The notes: generated by a model from the letters alone, not told the origin. DNA of 64,000 bases from Pseudo-nitzschia pungens (GCA_037355855.1 CM074759.1:3100001-3164000), one strand, 5' to 3'. Counted from the first letter of the stretch, positions 9,802 through 20,607 are shown. A program made the numbers and translations.

Positions 9802-11142
9802 TCAACCCTGAGGTCCAGTAAGCCAGGCTCTGAGGAGAGCAGCCTCTCGTTGGTATGGCTGCACTGGTTGGACAGGCGCTGCATACTGCTTCCTGGCAAG
9901 GTGGATGGTTGCAAGCCACTGCCTCTTGGCAGTCAGGGTGTGTCCTTGTAGGACTTGGAAAGGGGTTTGTAAAAGGGAGTGTGACTGGGGAAGTGCACCA
10001 GCTGCACCAATGGCCAATTCAGAGGAGATGGAAGCATCAAGAGATTGGTGTTGTTCAGCATCAAGGGTATCCCCAGGACCATGGAGTCGTTCATTCCTAT
10101 AGGTCCAAAGATCCCAGGAGGTAAGAAAGAACTGATGGATGATAGCTGTAGCCCAACATTTGGGAGAGCGCTTGCTTCCAATGTGGGAGTAGTAGTCAGC
10201 CTGGATTTGATACCAGCGAGGAGACCACCTACCAAGAAGCCAGTTGTGCCAACCAATAGTCCTCTGTGCTCTGACAGCAGAAGCAATGGCAAGTGAGTAG
10301 GATGATGGATAAATGGTCTGGCCCTTCCGAACTCTGGTGAGAAGATCCACAATGGCAACAACCAATGATGGATCAGTTTGTTGAACTTCAAGCCGCTGCT
10401 GCAGTGGTCCCGTGAAGGCAGACACACTGTGCTGTACTGCCCCAGGATCCTTGCAGGAGAGCACATGAGAAACCTTCTCGTTGTCTGCATCACACAATGG
10501 GCACCTGGAGTGATCCTGATACTGGTAGTGGAGGAGTTGGTTGCCCACACCAATACTGCCAGAAGCAAACTTGACAAACCACCTTTGCATGCCAGGAGGT
10601 AGACGCTTGAAGGCAGTCAGATGGGCACACCAATGGATGGAACTCAAAACAGGTTGTGGAATGGGGATATCATGGTGGGTCTGCCAATATTTAAGAAGAG
10701 GAGGACCCGAAATGGCAACATGCAAAGCATTCTGATCAAACCTTGAACACTTGCATCCATTGAGAGAAAAAGCCCAAGGCTCAAACACAAGTCTGGGATA
10801 GTGATGGGCAGAAGCTCTATGGACAGAGAGAAATGCCTTGGCCATGCTGTCAACCTGATGATTGCGAAGGGCCCACCAATCAAGAAAGAGTCCAGCTTGA
10901 TGTCCCTGAACCCACTGAAAGTGCACAGTAATTGGCAGGGCAGAAATCATGTTTCTGATGACATAAACATAATCAAAAGACTTCTGGGAAATAACCAAAT
11001 GCCAAGATCCCTGAGCCTGTTTGAGAGCTGTGTCAACATCCAGGGCAATGGTGATAGAGCCAAAAGCAATATCAAAAAGACTCACCAGAGCAGTGCAACA
11101 GGTGAGAACCTCAATGATGCCTGCCAGTTCATTCCTGTAGGA
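9802..11142 (-). pseudogene. RNase H and C-terminal zinc region of LINE-1
   Basis: The frame continues from the reverse transcriptase after a TGA at 11143-11145, so the downstream protein is cut off unless the stop is read through. It carries the later RNase H motifs: NELAGII (Glu), ALDVDTALKQ (an Asp), WVQGHQAG (His) and HQVDSMAK (last Asp). The first Asp (VCDGSFDP) lies upstream in the reverse transcriptase frame. A zinc-type motif, CPLC followed by HVLSC, is near the middle. RNase H degrades the RNA strand of the hybrid made by reverse transcription. LINE-3 has no stop at the position of this TGA, so the stop is private to LINE-1. Confidence 0.8.
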
Positions 11143-13947
11143 TCACTGATCATCAGGGGATCCACTGACAAAATTACAGCCAGTGAGGAACAATGAGGGA
11201 GCCTTGGTGGAGGTATTGGGTGACAGAATGAAAGCAGAAGTGCCTCTGAGAAGGTCCGGATCAAATGAACCATCACATACAGCACTGGCAGTACCACTCT
11301 CAATAGCATCAACAAGGGGCTGACAGCCAACCTGTGGTAGGGAATATGTGTGGAGAAGTACCCTTGGAGAATCACAGAGTGCATCAAAGGCATCTGCAGG
11401 GGAGTCTGGAAGAGAATCAAATGGATTGTACTCCAGAGGATCCATATCAGGAGGTTCAGAAACAAAGGCTGAGGACCCAACCACGCGTACAACTTGGCCG
11501 CAAATAACAGGGCAGACAAGCACATCAGCACAGGCTGGTTTGTCAGAAATGAGTTCAGAAGTGACCCTGTATCTGCCCCTGCCTTGGGAGGTGCTCACAA
11601 TCCAGCCAGTAGAAGTTTTGAAGAATATTCTGTTGGTGGATGGAGACAAAAACCAAGGCCAAAGAGAAGCTGTCTGGGGAGAGAGCCAATGCCCAAGGTG
11701 AAAAGAAGGAGCCAATGCCCTGGCTGCCGGGGGTGGGCAAGGAGGAAGGAAACAGGTCTGAAGAGCCTTGACCCATAGGCGCTGAGCTGCTGGAGGCCAA
11801 GGTGGGGGAGGACATCTAGGCCAGTCAAGATGATCTCTCAAGTGGTTTGAGGATGTCAGCTGGAAAGCCATGGGGGTAAGCCTTGTCCCATCTGGAGTAC
11901 AAATATCAGCAAGGGAAATAGCCTTGAGGGACATTCGAATGTGATTCAAGAGGGACAAGTCAGCACCTCTGAAGCCAGCGTTGACAAAGGCTTGCATGAG
12001 ATAACAGTCATTGGAACGAAGCAGAGGAAGATCTGGGAAGTCTTCAACCAAGCTCACAGGGTGAACAGAAAAGAACAGCCACACGTGCTTGTACCAGCAG
12101 GGAGTAACGTATGAAGCAAAGGGATGATAGGGTGTGACACCAAGGTGAAGAGGGAACCCAAGTTCAAGCCTGAGAGCTTCAGCAGCAAGCCTGAGAATCC
12201 TACCAGTTTGGGAGGACCTGACAGATTCCTGAAAGAGAGTGGCAATATGGCTGAACTCTTGGAGAAGGTATGGATGGATGAAACCAAAGCCTTGATAAAG
12301 GGAAGGACCATAGAATACATGTCTGGGAAATGTCCGTGACATCCCTGCTTTATTCAGCACAGGAACAAGTGCTGGGGTAAGAATCTTAGTCCAGGTAGCT
12401 TCATCAAGTTGAGTGACAGGCATGGGATATTCAACAGACTTCATGAAAGAATACTTGAAGGTGTAGAGGGATGCGCGCTTCTCACACTTGGAAGCCTTGA
12501 GTTGAGAGCCAAAAGACTGAGACTGGGACTTCATGTGAGCAATCTGGGCTTCCTCATTGCCATCCATGGAGATAAAAACCCCAAGGGTCTTGTCAGCATG
12601 GTCAACTTCAAACCGATCCAGGGTAGCTTGATTGCCATTCTTGTCAGCAACAGAGAAGTCACCAGGCATGTCAGCAATTGAGCGATAGTCCCAACCAGAC
12701 CCATTCCATTTGAAATCAATCAAATAGCAGAAGGATTTGGCAGGTTCAATAGCACCACCAGTGGCAATAATCCCACCAGCCCATCTGTCAAGAGCTCCCT
12801 GAAAGTCAACAGCCAAGGCCTCACCAGATGTTGAGGAATCAGAGCCAGCACAAAACAAATCTGTGTCATCCACAAAGGCAAAACCCACAAGAGAAACCAG
12901 TTGCAGTGACAATGAAGTGAGAAGATGGACACCATGCCCAGCCTGTTGCATCATTCGGAAGACAATTGTTGACACCAAAGCCCAAAGAGTTGGACCAATA
13001 CCATTGCCTTGGCCACAACCACTGAGAGGAACAGGTTCATCACCATACACAGGGCCTGACCGACCAAAACCAGTTTTGATGTGGTGCTTGGCATGTTGCA
13101 GAGTAGACAGGAGAACTTCACACACATGGGCAGGAACCCCAAAGCTCTGAAGAGCGAGACCTGCAATGGGATGAGATATCCTATCATAACAGCCCTTGGC
13201 ATCATTCATAGCAACAGCACCAGATCTGCGCTTCTGCCGCAACACATCACAGATGAGCTTCTTGTTCAGGCAGGTGTTGATGGCCTTGTGGTGTTTCCTG
13301 CTACCATGTTGATCAACAGCCACTGCATTGGCAAATTCAGCATGGGCAAGAATGCGTCTGCCAATCATCTTGTTGTTGATTTGGAACTCAGGAGACATCA
13401 ACTGGATAAGCCTCATCTTATCCACTCTATATTCACCAGGTTTCTTGAAGATCTCAACATCAGTGATGACCTGCCAAGCAGAAGGAGAGAAGCCAACAAT
13501 CAAGGGGACTGATCTCAGGAGAGTGTCAAACTGGTTCAACTGTGGATCAAGGGCAAAAGCCTTGTGGTGGGCAAAACTCAAAGAAGAAGGTTCACTTGCT
13601 GTGCGTTCCCTCTGGCATTTCCAGGCAGCAGCATTGTCAGCTGGACACACTGAGTAGTCAAAGGGAGGCAAACTCAGTATAGAGTCAGGGACTTTGAGAC
13701 AGGAAAGAAATTCAGAAAGGTATTTGTCAGTGGCAGGAGGAGGATTATATGTGCCATCAAGAACTTGAGGAGCAGCATGGGCAGTGCCTAGGTATCCAAA
13801 ATCTTGAATGAAGGAGAGATTCATGGAAGGAGTGCCAAGACACTGCTGTTGACGCCTGACATTGGATTCAGCCATAGCTGGAACCATAGTAGACTGGGAC
13901 TCCAAGACCTGTTCAATACCATCATGGCCAACTGCAATAGCTCTCAA
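11143..13947 (-). CDS. Reverse transcriptase of LINE-1 (frame lacks its own ATG)
   Basis: This 934-residue open frame copies the element RNA into DNA at the nicked target. Visible motifs in order are NDAKGCYDRI (catalytic Asp of motif A), SGCGQGNGIGPTLW (motif B region) and FAFVDDTDLF (the F/YxDD box), so the polymerase residues are intact. RNase H begins near the C-terminus with VCDGSFDP. The frame opens at a TTG that overlaps the endonuclease stop. In LINE-2 the endonuclease and reverse transcriptase are one continuous frame at this junction, so the split comes from a one-base deletion in LINE-1 near 13970 (CGGGTCG versus CGGGGACG). The native product is therefore an endonuclease-RT-RNase H polyprotein. 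Confidence 0.88.
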   Translation of the reverse strand: MRAIAVGHDGIEQVLESQSTMVPAMAESNVRRQQQCLGTPSMNLSFIQDFGYLGTAHAAPQVLDGTYNPPPATDKYLSEFLSCLKVPDSILSLPPFDYSVCPADNAAAWKCQRERTASEPSSLSFAHHKAFALDPQLNQFDTLLRSVPLIVGFSPSAWQVITDVEIFKKPGEYRVDKMRLIQLMSPEFQINNKMIGRRILAHAEFANAVAVDQHGSRKHHKAINTCLNKKLICDVLRQKRRSGAVAMNDAKGCYDRISHPIAGLALQSFGVPAHVCEVLLSTLQHAKHHIKTGFGRSGPVYGDEPVPLSGCGQGNGIGPTLWALVSTIVFRMMQQAGHGVHLLTSLSLQLVSLVGFAFVDDTDLFCAGSDSSTSGEALAVDFQGALDRWAGGIIATGGAIEPAKSFCYLIDFKWNGSGWDYRSIADMPGDFSVADKNGNQATLDRFEVDHADKTLGVFISMDGNEEAQIAHMKSQSQSFGSQLKASKCEKRASLYTFKYSFMKSVEYPMPVTQLDEATWTKILTPALVPVLNKAGMSRTFPRHVFYGPSLYQGFGFIHPYLLQEFSHIATLFQESVRSSQTGRILRLAAEALRLELGFPLHLGVTPYHPFASYVTPCWYKHVWLFFSVHPVSLVEDFPDLPLLRSNDCYLMQAFVNAGFRGADLSLLNHIRMSLKAISLADICTPDGTRLTPMAFQLTSSNHLRDHLDWPRCPPPPWPPAAQRLWVKALQTCFLPPCPPPAARALAPSFHLGHWLSPQTASLWPWFLSPSTNRIFFKTSTGWIVSTSQGRGRYRVTSELISDKPACADVLVCPVICGQVVRVVGSSAFVSEPPDMDPLEYNPFDSLPDSPADAFDALCDSPRVLLHTYSLPQVGCQPLVDAIESGTASAVCDGSFDPDLLRGTSAFILSPNTSTKAPSLFLTGCNFVSGSPDDQ

Positions 13948-15716
13948 GACTGCTGCCTTGTTGACACGACCCGAATAGACCTAGCAACAAGGCCAAGCTC
14001 TCTTTGAAGCCTTTCCCTGCCCATCCTAGCACGAATCTGGGAAGCGCTCTGGTTGTGAGGCTTGCCTTCAGCAAGAAGTGCATCCACCAGGCCTTGATTG
14101 AAGGAGTCTCTCCATGAGGGGGCCAACTGCTTCACTGGCAGGTATTGCCTGTAAGCTTGTTTCAGATGGAGGAGAGCACTGGAAAGATCACTGTGTTCCC
14201 CTTTGTAAAGATAAAGCTTGCAGGCCAACCTTTTCAAAACAGTATGACTGGTGGACACACCCTGTCGCAACCTGACAACACGCCTCCAAAAGTCAATGGT
14301 ATCACGATAGACTTGCAGCTTTAGTGACCATGGAACCAAACCAGCTCTAGTGTGGCAAAGGTTTTGTTCAACAGAGAGCCTGAGAGAGGTGGAGGTTTCA
14401 TGGAGGACTTCGTATGTATTGATGAGATCAGCGCGCACAGAAATATCCCCAGACTGAAACTGAGCCAATAGGTGCTCCAGCTTAGCTTGGAGAGAAAACA
14501 CTCCAGCCTTGAGAAAGCCGTGCCTCACATGCTTGAAATACCGTTGACGCAGATGAGGGTGAGAGGACTGGAGTCTGGACAGAGAGAATCTCACAGGAGG
14601 TGGCAGATGTTTGCCCATGAGGCTGCCATTACAGACTTCAATCCAGAGCATTCTATGGTCCGATTCCATACCCTGGGCACCACCAAAGGGACAATACCCA
14701 GCCCTGAGAACATCAACATTCTCAGAGACCCAAATGGCATCAATTGGTGTTCTGGTAGTGTTTCTGTTGTGGGTGGCAGGAGGAGAAGACTGATTATGAA
14801 GGGTAAGAATGGCCTCTCTGAAACCAAGAGCCTTGAGCTCAAAGGACAAGCCATCAGTCCTAACATCAGCATTTTGATCAATCCCAAGAATGACCTGGTC
14901 ACCTGCCCCCAGACAAACCTGAAGGGCAGCAGTCAAATCCCTGTGAAAAAGAATGCATGGATTGGGACTGAAAAGATTTTCAGCTGCTTGAAAGTAGCAG
15001 TACTGTTGATTCCAGACTGAGCCAAGATCCCTATCATTTTCAACAGGGCAGTAGGCAGAAAACATGGTGACAGTGTAGCCATCCCTGCCCTGAAACTTGA
15101 CAAAGGACCATCTCCCAAGACCAGATGGATCAGCTCCATGTGCAACCTTGTGGGAACTGAACAGCTGGTCAATTGAAAAACCTGTGCCGCCAGGCTGAAA
15201 CCATGAGCAGTCAGAAGCCTCATGCTTGTTGTTGGCAAGATAGGAAAAACTTGAGGGACTGACATTCTTCATGCGCCGATTGAAAAGATCACAGGGCAGG
15301 AGTTTGGATTCATTCAAACAATGTTCAGCAAAAAGCGCCACACTGGCGTTGCTCTTAACAAATTGACGGGAGTTGTGCTTAGACCTGGACATAAAAGCAG
15401 CTCTACGCTGAGGCCCAATGTTTTGGAAGGTGATGATGGTGGAATTAGATGATGGAGCTTGAGGAAAAGGATGGCCAAAACTATCAGAATCCTTAGCAGC
15501 AAGAGAGTCTCCATGAAGAGTTAATTGGACAAATTGAGAAGCAGGGAAAGAGGCGGAGGGGGGAAGTGAAGAACCAGGAGAAGCATTGATGGGATTTGGT
15601 GTGGAAGGCATCCCATCAAACCTCAGACCAGAAAATCTAACTATGATCAGAAGGAAACCGAGTCTGTCGCACGGAGGAAAGAGTTGCCGGAGCTGATTTG
15701 GTGGAGACATTGGCAT
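13944..15716 (-). CDS. APE-type endonuclease of LINE-1
   Basis: This 590-residue frame nicks target DNA to prime reverse transcription. The recognisable order is TFQNIGPQ (Asn motif), LFAEHCLN (Glu motif), GGTGFSID, MFSAYCPV, LGIDQNADV (Asp/Asn motif), RTPIDAIWVS and ESDHRMLWIE (terminal SDH). All catalytic motifs expected of an apurinic-type endonuclease appear to be present. The C-terminal 200 residues form a linker to the reverse transcriptase. The start is an ATG 80 bp inside the end of ORF2, in the +1 frame. LINE-2 shows the same overlap. The C-terminus is frameshifted near 13970, giving 12 aberrant residues before the stop. Confidence 0.88.
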   Translation of the reverse strand: MPMSPPNQLRQLFPPCDRLGFLLIIVRFSGLRFDGMPSTPNPINASPGSSLPPSASFPASQFVQLTLHGDSLAAKDSDSFGHPFPQAPSSNSTIITFQNIGPQRRAAFMSRSKHNSRQFVKSNASVALFAEHCLNESKLLPCDLFNRRMKNVSPSSFSYLANNKHEASDCSWFQPGGTGFSIDQLFSSHKVAHGADPSGLGRWSFVKFQGRDGYTVTMFSAYCPVENDRDLGSVWNQQYCYFQAAENLFSPNPCILFHRDLTAALQVCLGAGDQVILGIDQNADVRTDGLSFELKALGFREAILTLHNQSSPPATHNRNTTRTPIDAIWVSENVDVLRAGYCPFGGAQGMESDHRMLWIEVCNGSLMGKHLPPPVRFSLSRLQSSHPHLRQRYFKHVRHGFLKAGVFSLQAKLEHLLAQFQSGDISVRADLINTYEVLHETSTSLRLSVEQNLCHTRAGLVPWSLKLQVYRDTIDFWRRVVRLRQGVSTSHTVLKRLACKLYLYKGEHSDLSSALLHLKQAYRQYLPVKQLAPSWRDSFNQGLVDALLAEGKPHNQSASQIRARMGRERLQRELGLVARSIRVVSTRQQS

Positions 15717-16383
15717 GGCTCAAATCACTGACACTAGCATCATGGCTGGAGGAGAATGCAATAGCAGCAACTCCAACCCTCAAAGCAGAGGCTGCATCTT
15801 CCTCACCACCAGGCAAACCAGAAGGCGGGACAGCAGGAACTGCAGTTGAGACAGCAGGAGAGGCCACAGGGGAGGCACCAGCCATGGCAGTATTGGGAGG
15901 ATCAGGAACTGCAGGTGGGACATCAGGAGAGACACCAGGGGAGGCACCAGCCTTGGCAGCATTGGGAGGATCACCTCCAGGAGGAGCAGCACCTGCAGGC
16001 GGTGAAGCCTGGACAGCAGTGAGGTTGGAAGTGCCTGTAGCTAAAGTATCCATGGATTGGGAGTCATCAAAGCCACCACCACCACTGTCAGCACGGGCTT
16101 GGAGGTTAAAGTGCAAATCTAGATCAAAAGTGAGGTCTGGGGCAAGGTCAACCGACAAGTCATCATCAACAAGTTCCCAATCTCTGGCATCCCCATCACC
16201 AAAAAAAGGAAGAGAGTCATCCTGCATTGGATCTGCAGCAGGTGCAGTTTCCACAACACAATTGGCTGCAGCATCCCAATGGTAAGCCTCCATTTCAGTC
16301 AAGCACTCTGAAGAGAACCATTGTCTAACACAAGAACCATACTGAGCCTCCAGAAAAATAGGCAGGAAAGACAACATGGCCAT
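15637..16383 (-). CDS. ORF2 of LINE-1, function unknown
   Basis: The product has 248 residues. The N-terminal 40 residues (around FLEAQYGSCVRQWFSSE) look like a folded segment. They are followed by an acidic stretch (DDDLSVDLAPDL) and a Pro/Ala/Gly-rich low-complexity tail. The ATG has good context (GCCATGG). The frame is the same as ORF1, separated only by a TAG and eight codons, so it could be read as a C-terminal extension of ORF1. The last 80 bases overlap the endonuclease start. LINE-2 encodes an almost identical protein. I do not recognise a known domain. Confidence 0.7.
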   Translation of the reverse strand: MAMLSFLPIFLEAQYGSCVRQWFSSECLTEMEAYHWDAAANCVVETAPAADPMQDDSLPFFGDGDARDWELVDDDLSVDLAPDLTFDLDLHFNLQARADSGGGGFDDSQSMDTLATGTSNLTAVQASPPAGAAPPGGDPPNAAKAGASPGVSPDVPPAVPDPPNTAMAGASPVASPAVSTAVPAVPPSGLPGGEEDAASALRVGVAAIAFSSSHDASVSDLSHANVSTKSAPATLSSVRQTRFPSDHS

Positions 16384-16407
16384 GGCTTCAGCCTTGGTAG
16401 TGATGTT

Positions 16408-18789
16408 CTACAAAGCAAGGATCTCGCCCCGGTATGGACTGGTATCAACAGAAAGAAAGAGAGGCCATGACCAATTGTCATGAGTTCTGATGCCCATAAG
16501 CACACTGCGCAGTGTCTTCAAACCCAGCCCTTGGCCCAAATCAACAGGAAGATCAAGATCAACTACCCCCAAAACAGGAGCAGTTTCATGGCTCTCAATA
16601 AATTTGGCTTGGCGGTGCTTAGCTTGGCGAACAGTCTTGAGCTTGGAAGGGGGGAGGGGCCTGTCAGAAGGATTGGTAGCTGTCTCAATGAACTTGTAGA
16701 ATTTACCATCAGGGAGAGAGGCAATGTCTGAAGGTTTGCAATGATTGAACTGGGCTTTGAGGAGCTGAACAGTTTGGGCGCGCTTGGTAGCATCACATAA
16801 AACATGAGCAGCAAGAACCGGATGGGGATCAGTAGGTCTGGAGTTGTCAAGGCTGATATTCTTCCTGATAACAGCAATAGGACATGCCTGAAACCTGGGA
16901 TGAGTCTGAAGCAATTCGTTGTAGTGGTCAAGATCAAAACTCTGCATGTAGGATCCAAGGAGAAAGCCACAGGTGACAATAACTGGGGCCTGTATGTGGT
17001 CCAACTTCAGGTCCATGTCACGATCTCTGAGCCTCTGGAGCAAGGGTACAGAAAATAGAGTCTCCAGGGAAACACTGTGTCCCACAAAGAATCGTAAGTG
17101 AGGAACAGTTCTGCTGCGAAGCCAGAGCTGAGCAACATACAATTCCAAGGTTTTCCTGTCAGGAAGGGTAGTCCAAAGCTTGGTAACAGGCTTGGCCTTG
17201 GGGTTGAGCCGGGCTCTTGAGGGAAAAACATACAACACCAGGCGCTTGTCAACAGTCCAAAGGAGATCCAAAGCTTCCTTGAGAGACTTGAGCAGTTCAT
17301 CATACAGTTCCCCAGGGCGTTGTGACATCAACCTTGGAAGGGACAGAGTGACAAAAGAACTATGGGAACACTTGGTGCCAGCAGTGACATCCACTGGAGC
17401 CCGGGAATCACTTGAGCAAACCCCTCGGCGTTGGAGGAAATGCCCAGCAGAAGAGGACAAGACAGTAGCATCACCACCACCAGGAAGAAAGGACACTGAT
17501 TTGGAAGTGGAAGATTTGGAAGTGGAAGCATCATTAGCCGCAGGTGGCGCAGGTGTAGGAGGTCTCTTCTTGAAATGCCAGTGGGAGCCAAGCACCTGGT
17601 TGGCTGCCAACCAAACTTTTCCTTCAGTGCTGGGCAGAAGGTTGCCCTCACAATACAGGTCATCAAAACACTCAGGAGACATCTTGACCAAACCAATAAG
17701 ACATTTCTTCAGAGCCTGACCAGATGGTTGCTTGGTCCATGCTGGGGCAGAGCCTTGAAAGCAAGCAGAGGCAAGAGAGGCCAAGGAATCTACAGAGGCA
17801 GTGCGCCAATCAGGATTGTCCGGAAAAGCCTGAGCATAAACAGGAGGGATGGCAGTCTGGCAAATATCATGGATGGATTTCTTGTCTTTGCCCTCCTTCT
17901 TGCTGAAAAAGTGTGTGGGGCTGGGGCACCTAGCCCATAAGCGGGAACCTGTTGGAGATTTGCGAAAGGCCTGAATTGCAGAAGGTATGGGAGACCTGCC
18001 AGAACAGGGACCCTTACCATAAAAACACCAGAAGAAGGAATCAGAATGAGCCCTGTTTGCAGCAGCCAGAGCCTCCTTGCGTTGGGATTGGCGTGCTTTC
18101 TGCTGAGAGGGATCAGACTTCTGGGCAGAGGAAAAGGCAAGAGTAGATTGCGTGAGGATAGATGAAGCAGGGACCTTGCCTGAGGTCACAGAACCCATTG
18201 GTGGGTGTCCAGACGGCTGTTGGCCTGTCAGCTGGGAGCCTGACTGCGGGGATCCTGGCTGCTGGGAGCCTGGCTGCTGGGAATCTGGCTGCTGGGAGCC
18301 TGGCTGCTGGGAGCCTGGCTGCTGGGATCCTGTCAGCTTGGATCCTGTCAGCTGGGGGTCTGACGGCAGAGTACCTGACGGCTGAGAGCCTGACTTCTGG
18401 GAGCCTAACTGAGAAGCGGCTGACAGAGAAGAAGGCTTTAAGGAATCCCCTGGAGCAGATTCAGTGCCAAGCATAACAGTATCAGAGAGCACACTTGCAG
18501 AAGAGGACACAGAAGAAGAGGAAGACATATCGTCAACAGAAGACCCCTGCATAGAGGATGAAGAGGCTGAGGAGGCTGATGAAGAGGATGATCTGGTAGC
18601 AAGAGCAGGAGAAGGAGTAGCGAGAGCAGAGTTGGCACTAGAATGTCTTGGAGGGGTCTGTTGCACAAAGGGACGCTTACTAGACCGAGACCCAGAGGCA
18701 GACCTAGCAGAAGAAGATGGCGTGGAAGATCTTTTCTTCCGGGAAGCAGCTTGGGAGGTGGGCCACCCCTTATTAGGAGGGGGAGTCAT
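16408..18789 (-). CDS. ORF1 (Gag-like) of LINE-1
   Basis: From the ATG at 18789 (MTPPPNKGWPTSQ) the product has about 793 residues. It has a basic, Ser-rich N-terminus, a Gln/Ser/Pro/Gly repeat (SQQPGSQQPG) near residues 140-190, a Cys-containing patch around WCFYGKGPCSG, and a conserved globular C-terminal half ending SPYRGEILAL. Its probable role is RNA binding in the ribonucleoprotein. I see no classical CCHC knuckle and cannot name the fold. The frame stays open upstream into the 84-bp array (to 19464). I chose the ATG because the Met-Pro-rich start is shared with LINE-2 (56901), but an N-terminal extension made of 28-residue repeats cannot be excluded. Confidence 0.72.
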   Translation of the reverse strand: MTPPPNKGWPTSQAASRKKRSSTPSSSARSASGSRSSKRPFVQQTPPRHSSANSALATPSPALATRSSSSSASSASSSSMQGSSVDDMSSSSSVSSSASVLSDTVMLGTESAPGDSLKPSSLSAASQLGSQKSGSQPSGTLPSDPQLTGSKLTGSQQPGSQQPGSQQPDSQQPGSQQPGSPQSGSQLTGQQPSGHPPMGSVTSGKVPASSILTQSTLAFSSAQKSDPSQQKARQSQRKEALAAANRAHSDSFFWCFYGKGPCSGRSPIPSAIQAFRKSPTGSRLWARCPSPTHFFSKKEGKDKKSIHDICQTAIPPVYAQAFPDNPDWRTASVDSLASLASACFQGSAPAWTKQPSGQALKKCLIGLVKMSPECFDDLYCEGNLLPSTEGKVWLAANQVLGSHWHFKKRPPTPAPPAANDASTSKSSTSKSVSFLPGGGDATVLSSSAGHFLQRRGVCSSDSRAPVDVTAGTKCSHSSFVTLSLPRLMSQRPGELYDELLKSLKEALDLLWTVDKRLVLYVFPSRARLNPKAKPVTKLWTTLPDRKTLELYVAQLWLRSRTVPHLRFFVGHSVSLETLFSVPLLQRLRDRDMDLKLDHIQAPVIVTCGFLLGSYMQSFDLDHYNELLQTHPRFQACPIAVIRKNISLDNSRPTDPHPVLAAHVLCDATKRAQTVQLLKAQFNHCKPSDIASLPDGKFYKFIETATNPSDRPLPPSKLKTVRQAKHRQAKFIESHETAPVLGVVDLDLPVDLGQGLGLKTLRSVLMGIRTHDNWSWPLFLSVDTSPYRGEILAL

Positions 18790-18842
18790 TGGACCAGAAG
18801 GGGAGCAGCTGATTGCAGAGACACCAGCTGAGGGCAGAAGGA

Positions 18843-19492
18843 ACAACAGAAGCGCCGCTTTGGATGTAAAGATGCCAGGTGAGAGCAACAGCCGGGGCAA
18901 TAGAAACACCAGTTGAGTGCAGAAGCGACAACAGAAAAACCACTTGGATGCTGAAAAGCCACAGCAGAAAAGCAACCAGCTGGGTGCAGGAGCAACAACA
19001 GACACGTCGCTTGGAGGTAGAAGTGCCAGGTGATGACAAATGCCGGGGCAGGAGAAGCACCGGTTGAGGGCACAGCAACAGCAGAAAACCTCCAGTGGAA
19101 TGCAGAAGCAACAACAGAAATGCTGCTCTGGATGTAGAGGTGCCAGGTGATAGCAAAAGCTGGGGCAGAAGAAGCACCAGGTGAATGCATAAGCAACCAC
19201 AGAAACGCCACTTGGGTGCAGAAATGCCTGATGATGACAAAAGCCGGGGCAGTAGAGGCACCAGTTGAATGCAGAAGCAACAATAGAGCCGCCGCTTGGT
19301 TGAAGAAATGCCAGGTGATGACAAAAGCCGGGGCAATAGAAGCACCAGTGGAGAGCAGAAGCAACAACAGGAACGCCGCGTTGGATGTAGAGGTGCCAGG
19401 TGATAGCAAAAGCCGGGGCAGTAGAAGCACCAGGTGAATGCAGAAGCAACAACAGAAACACCACTTGGGACAGAAATGCCTGATGATGACAA
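18843..19492 (-). repeat. 84-bp monomer array of LINE-1, inner part
   Basis: These units are of the type CACCAGTTGAATGCAGAAGC...GGCAGTAGAAG. The period is 84 bp (28 codons), so long frames stay open on both strands. The array lies directly upstream of ORF1, continues after Gypsy-1 at 23168, and is present in LINE-2 at 56215-56895. Confidence 0.85.
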
Positions 19493-19831
19493 TGTTACAC
19501 TCTAAGGTAGAAATACGCGATAGGAGTATTTTAAAGAGGTATGATTAATAAATTGTGTTATAAAGAGAATGGATGAATACTTTACGAGATGGGAATGATT
19601 CCTTGAGTATCGATGAACGATCGAATATTATTATTCGTTGAGTCATTTGAATTCTTGTTTATCTTGATATTTGAATATCCAATTAGTATTGGATTGTATG
19701 TGTATTCTCGTACGTTGAATATTCAGTATACATACATGAATATTACGTATATAATCTTGTGTATTGGAGCACATGCGGGATTCAATAATCATTTAGAGCC
19801 TCTCGTAGGGTACCTACGTCAGCATGTAACA
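19493..19831 (-). repeat. 3' LTR of Gypsy-1
   Basis: This 339-bp repeat begins TGTTACA and ends TGTAACA, a 7-bp terminal inverted repeat. It is bordered internally by a GGGGAACTA-like purine stretch (minus strand) that could serve as polypurine tract. Confidence 0.88.
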
Positions 19832-20016
19832 TAGTTCCCCAATGATTAGGTGAAGTTTGCATGTGGTTCAATACAATAAGGTTCGGAGTTGAGTAGTATC
19901 GATGGAAAGAGATATGCTTGTTCGGAGAACCGGTTGAAGATGATATATGCCATTTGAAATATTTCGAAGATATATGGTACTGTAGATCGAAGTGGGATTG
20001 AAGAAGGTTCTTTGTG

Positions 20017-20607
20017 ATACCGAAGTTTCGTAAAAGAATGAGGTCAAAGAAAATGCCATCTTTTAGAGACCGTGTGTAACCCCTACTAACCTATATATCG
20101 TTGAAAAGCTTATTTCAAGGAGAACAAGAATATACTATCCGTTTCCCAGTTTTATTGAGCCCAAATATAGATTTTTTTTTATTCATTACTGTATATTTAT
20201 ATAAACTTTTTAAATCGCAATTTGGTTCTCCGCGACTCTTATTTTCAAATAAATCGAAACTCCGCGCATGAAACGCCGTGTGCGCGCAAGCACGCGCCTA
20301 AATCTCCTTTGCGGAGTATCAATTTTGCTCGCATAACAGGCGAATTAAATAGGCCAAAAAACACTTCGATTCTCCATAATTTTTCGAGCTGATTTACTTA
20401 AGGCCACCACTATGTGACATTTCGTTCTCGACTCAGAGAAGTTGTCTGACTTTGCCAAATAAAAAATACTGAGAGAGTAGATTTTTGTGAGTTCGGCAAT
20501 AATTTTGGCATGTTCGGGCGACGTCTGGTTGCCGAGAACGAAATGTCACATGATTGACGCAACCCGCGCGCGAGTTTTTGACCTCATTCTTTTACGAAAC
20601 TTCGGTA
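20017..20607. repeat. Foldback structure inside Gypsy-1
   Basis: Outer arms of about 31 bp (20017-20048 and 20577-20607) share ACCGAAGTTTCGTAAAAGAA and its reverse complement. Inner arms of 18 bp are perfect: TGTGACATTTCGTTCTCG at 20413-20430, with its reverse complement at 20533-20550. No transposase is present. It could be a nested MITE-like insertion or a structured part of the element RNA. Confidence 0.65.

Noticed and set aside
11143..13947. Independent RT ORF with its own start
   Set aside because: The apparent first Met is a TTG; LINE-2 shows a continuous endonuclease-RT frame at this point, so the split is a deletion.
15698..16285. 195-residue plus-strand frame over ORF2
   Set aside because: It is the antisense shadow of the Ala/Gly/Pro-rich ORF2 and occurs likewise in LINE-2.
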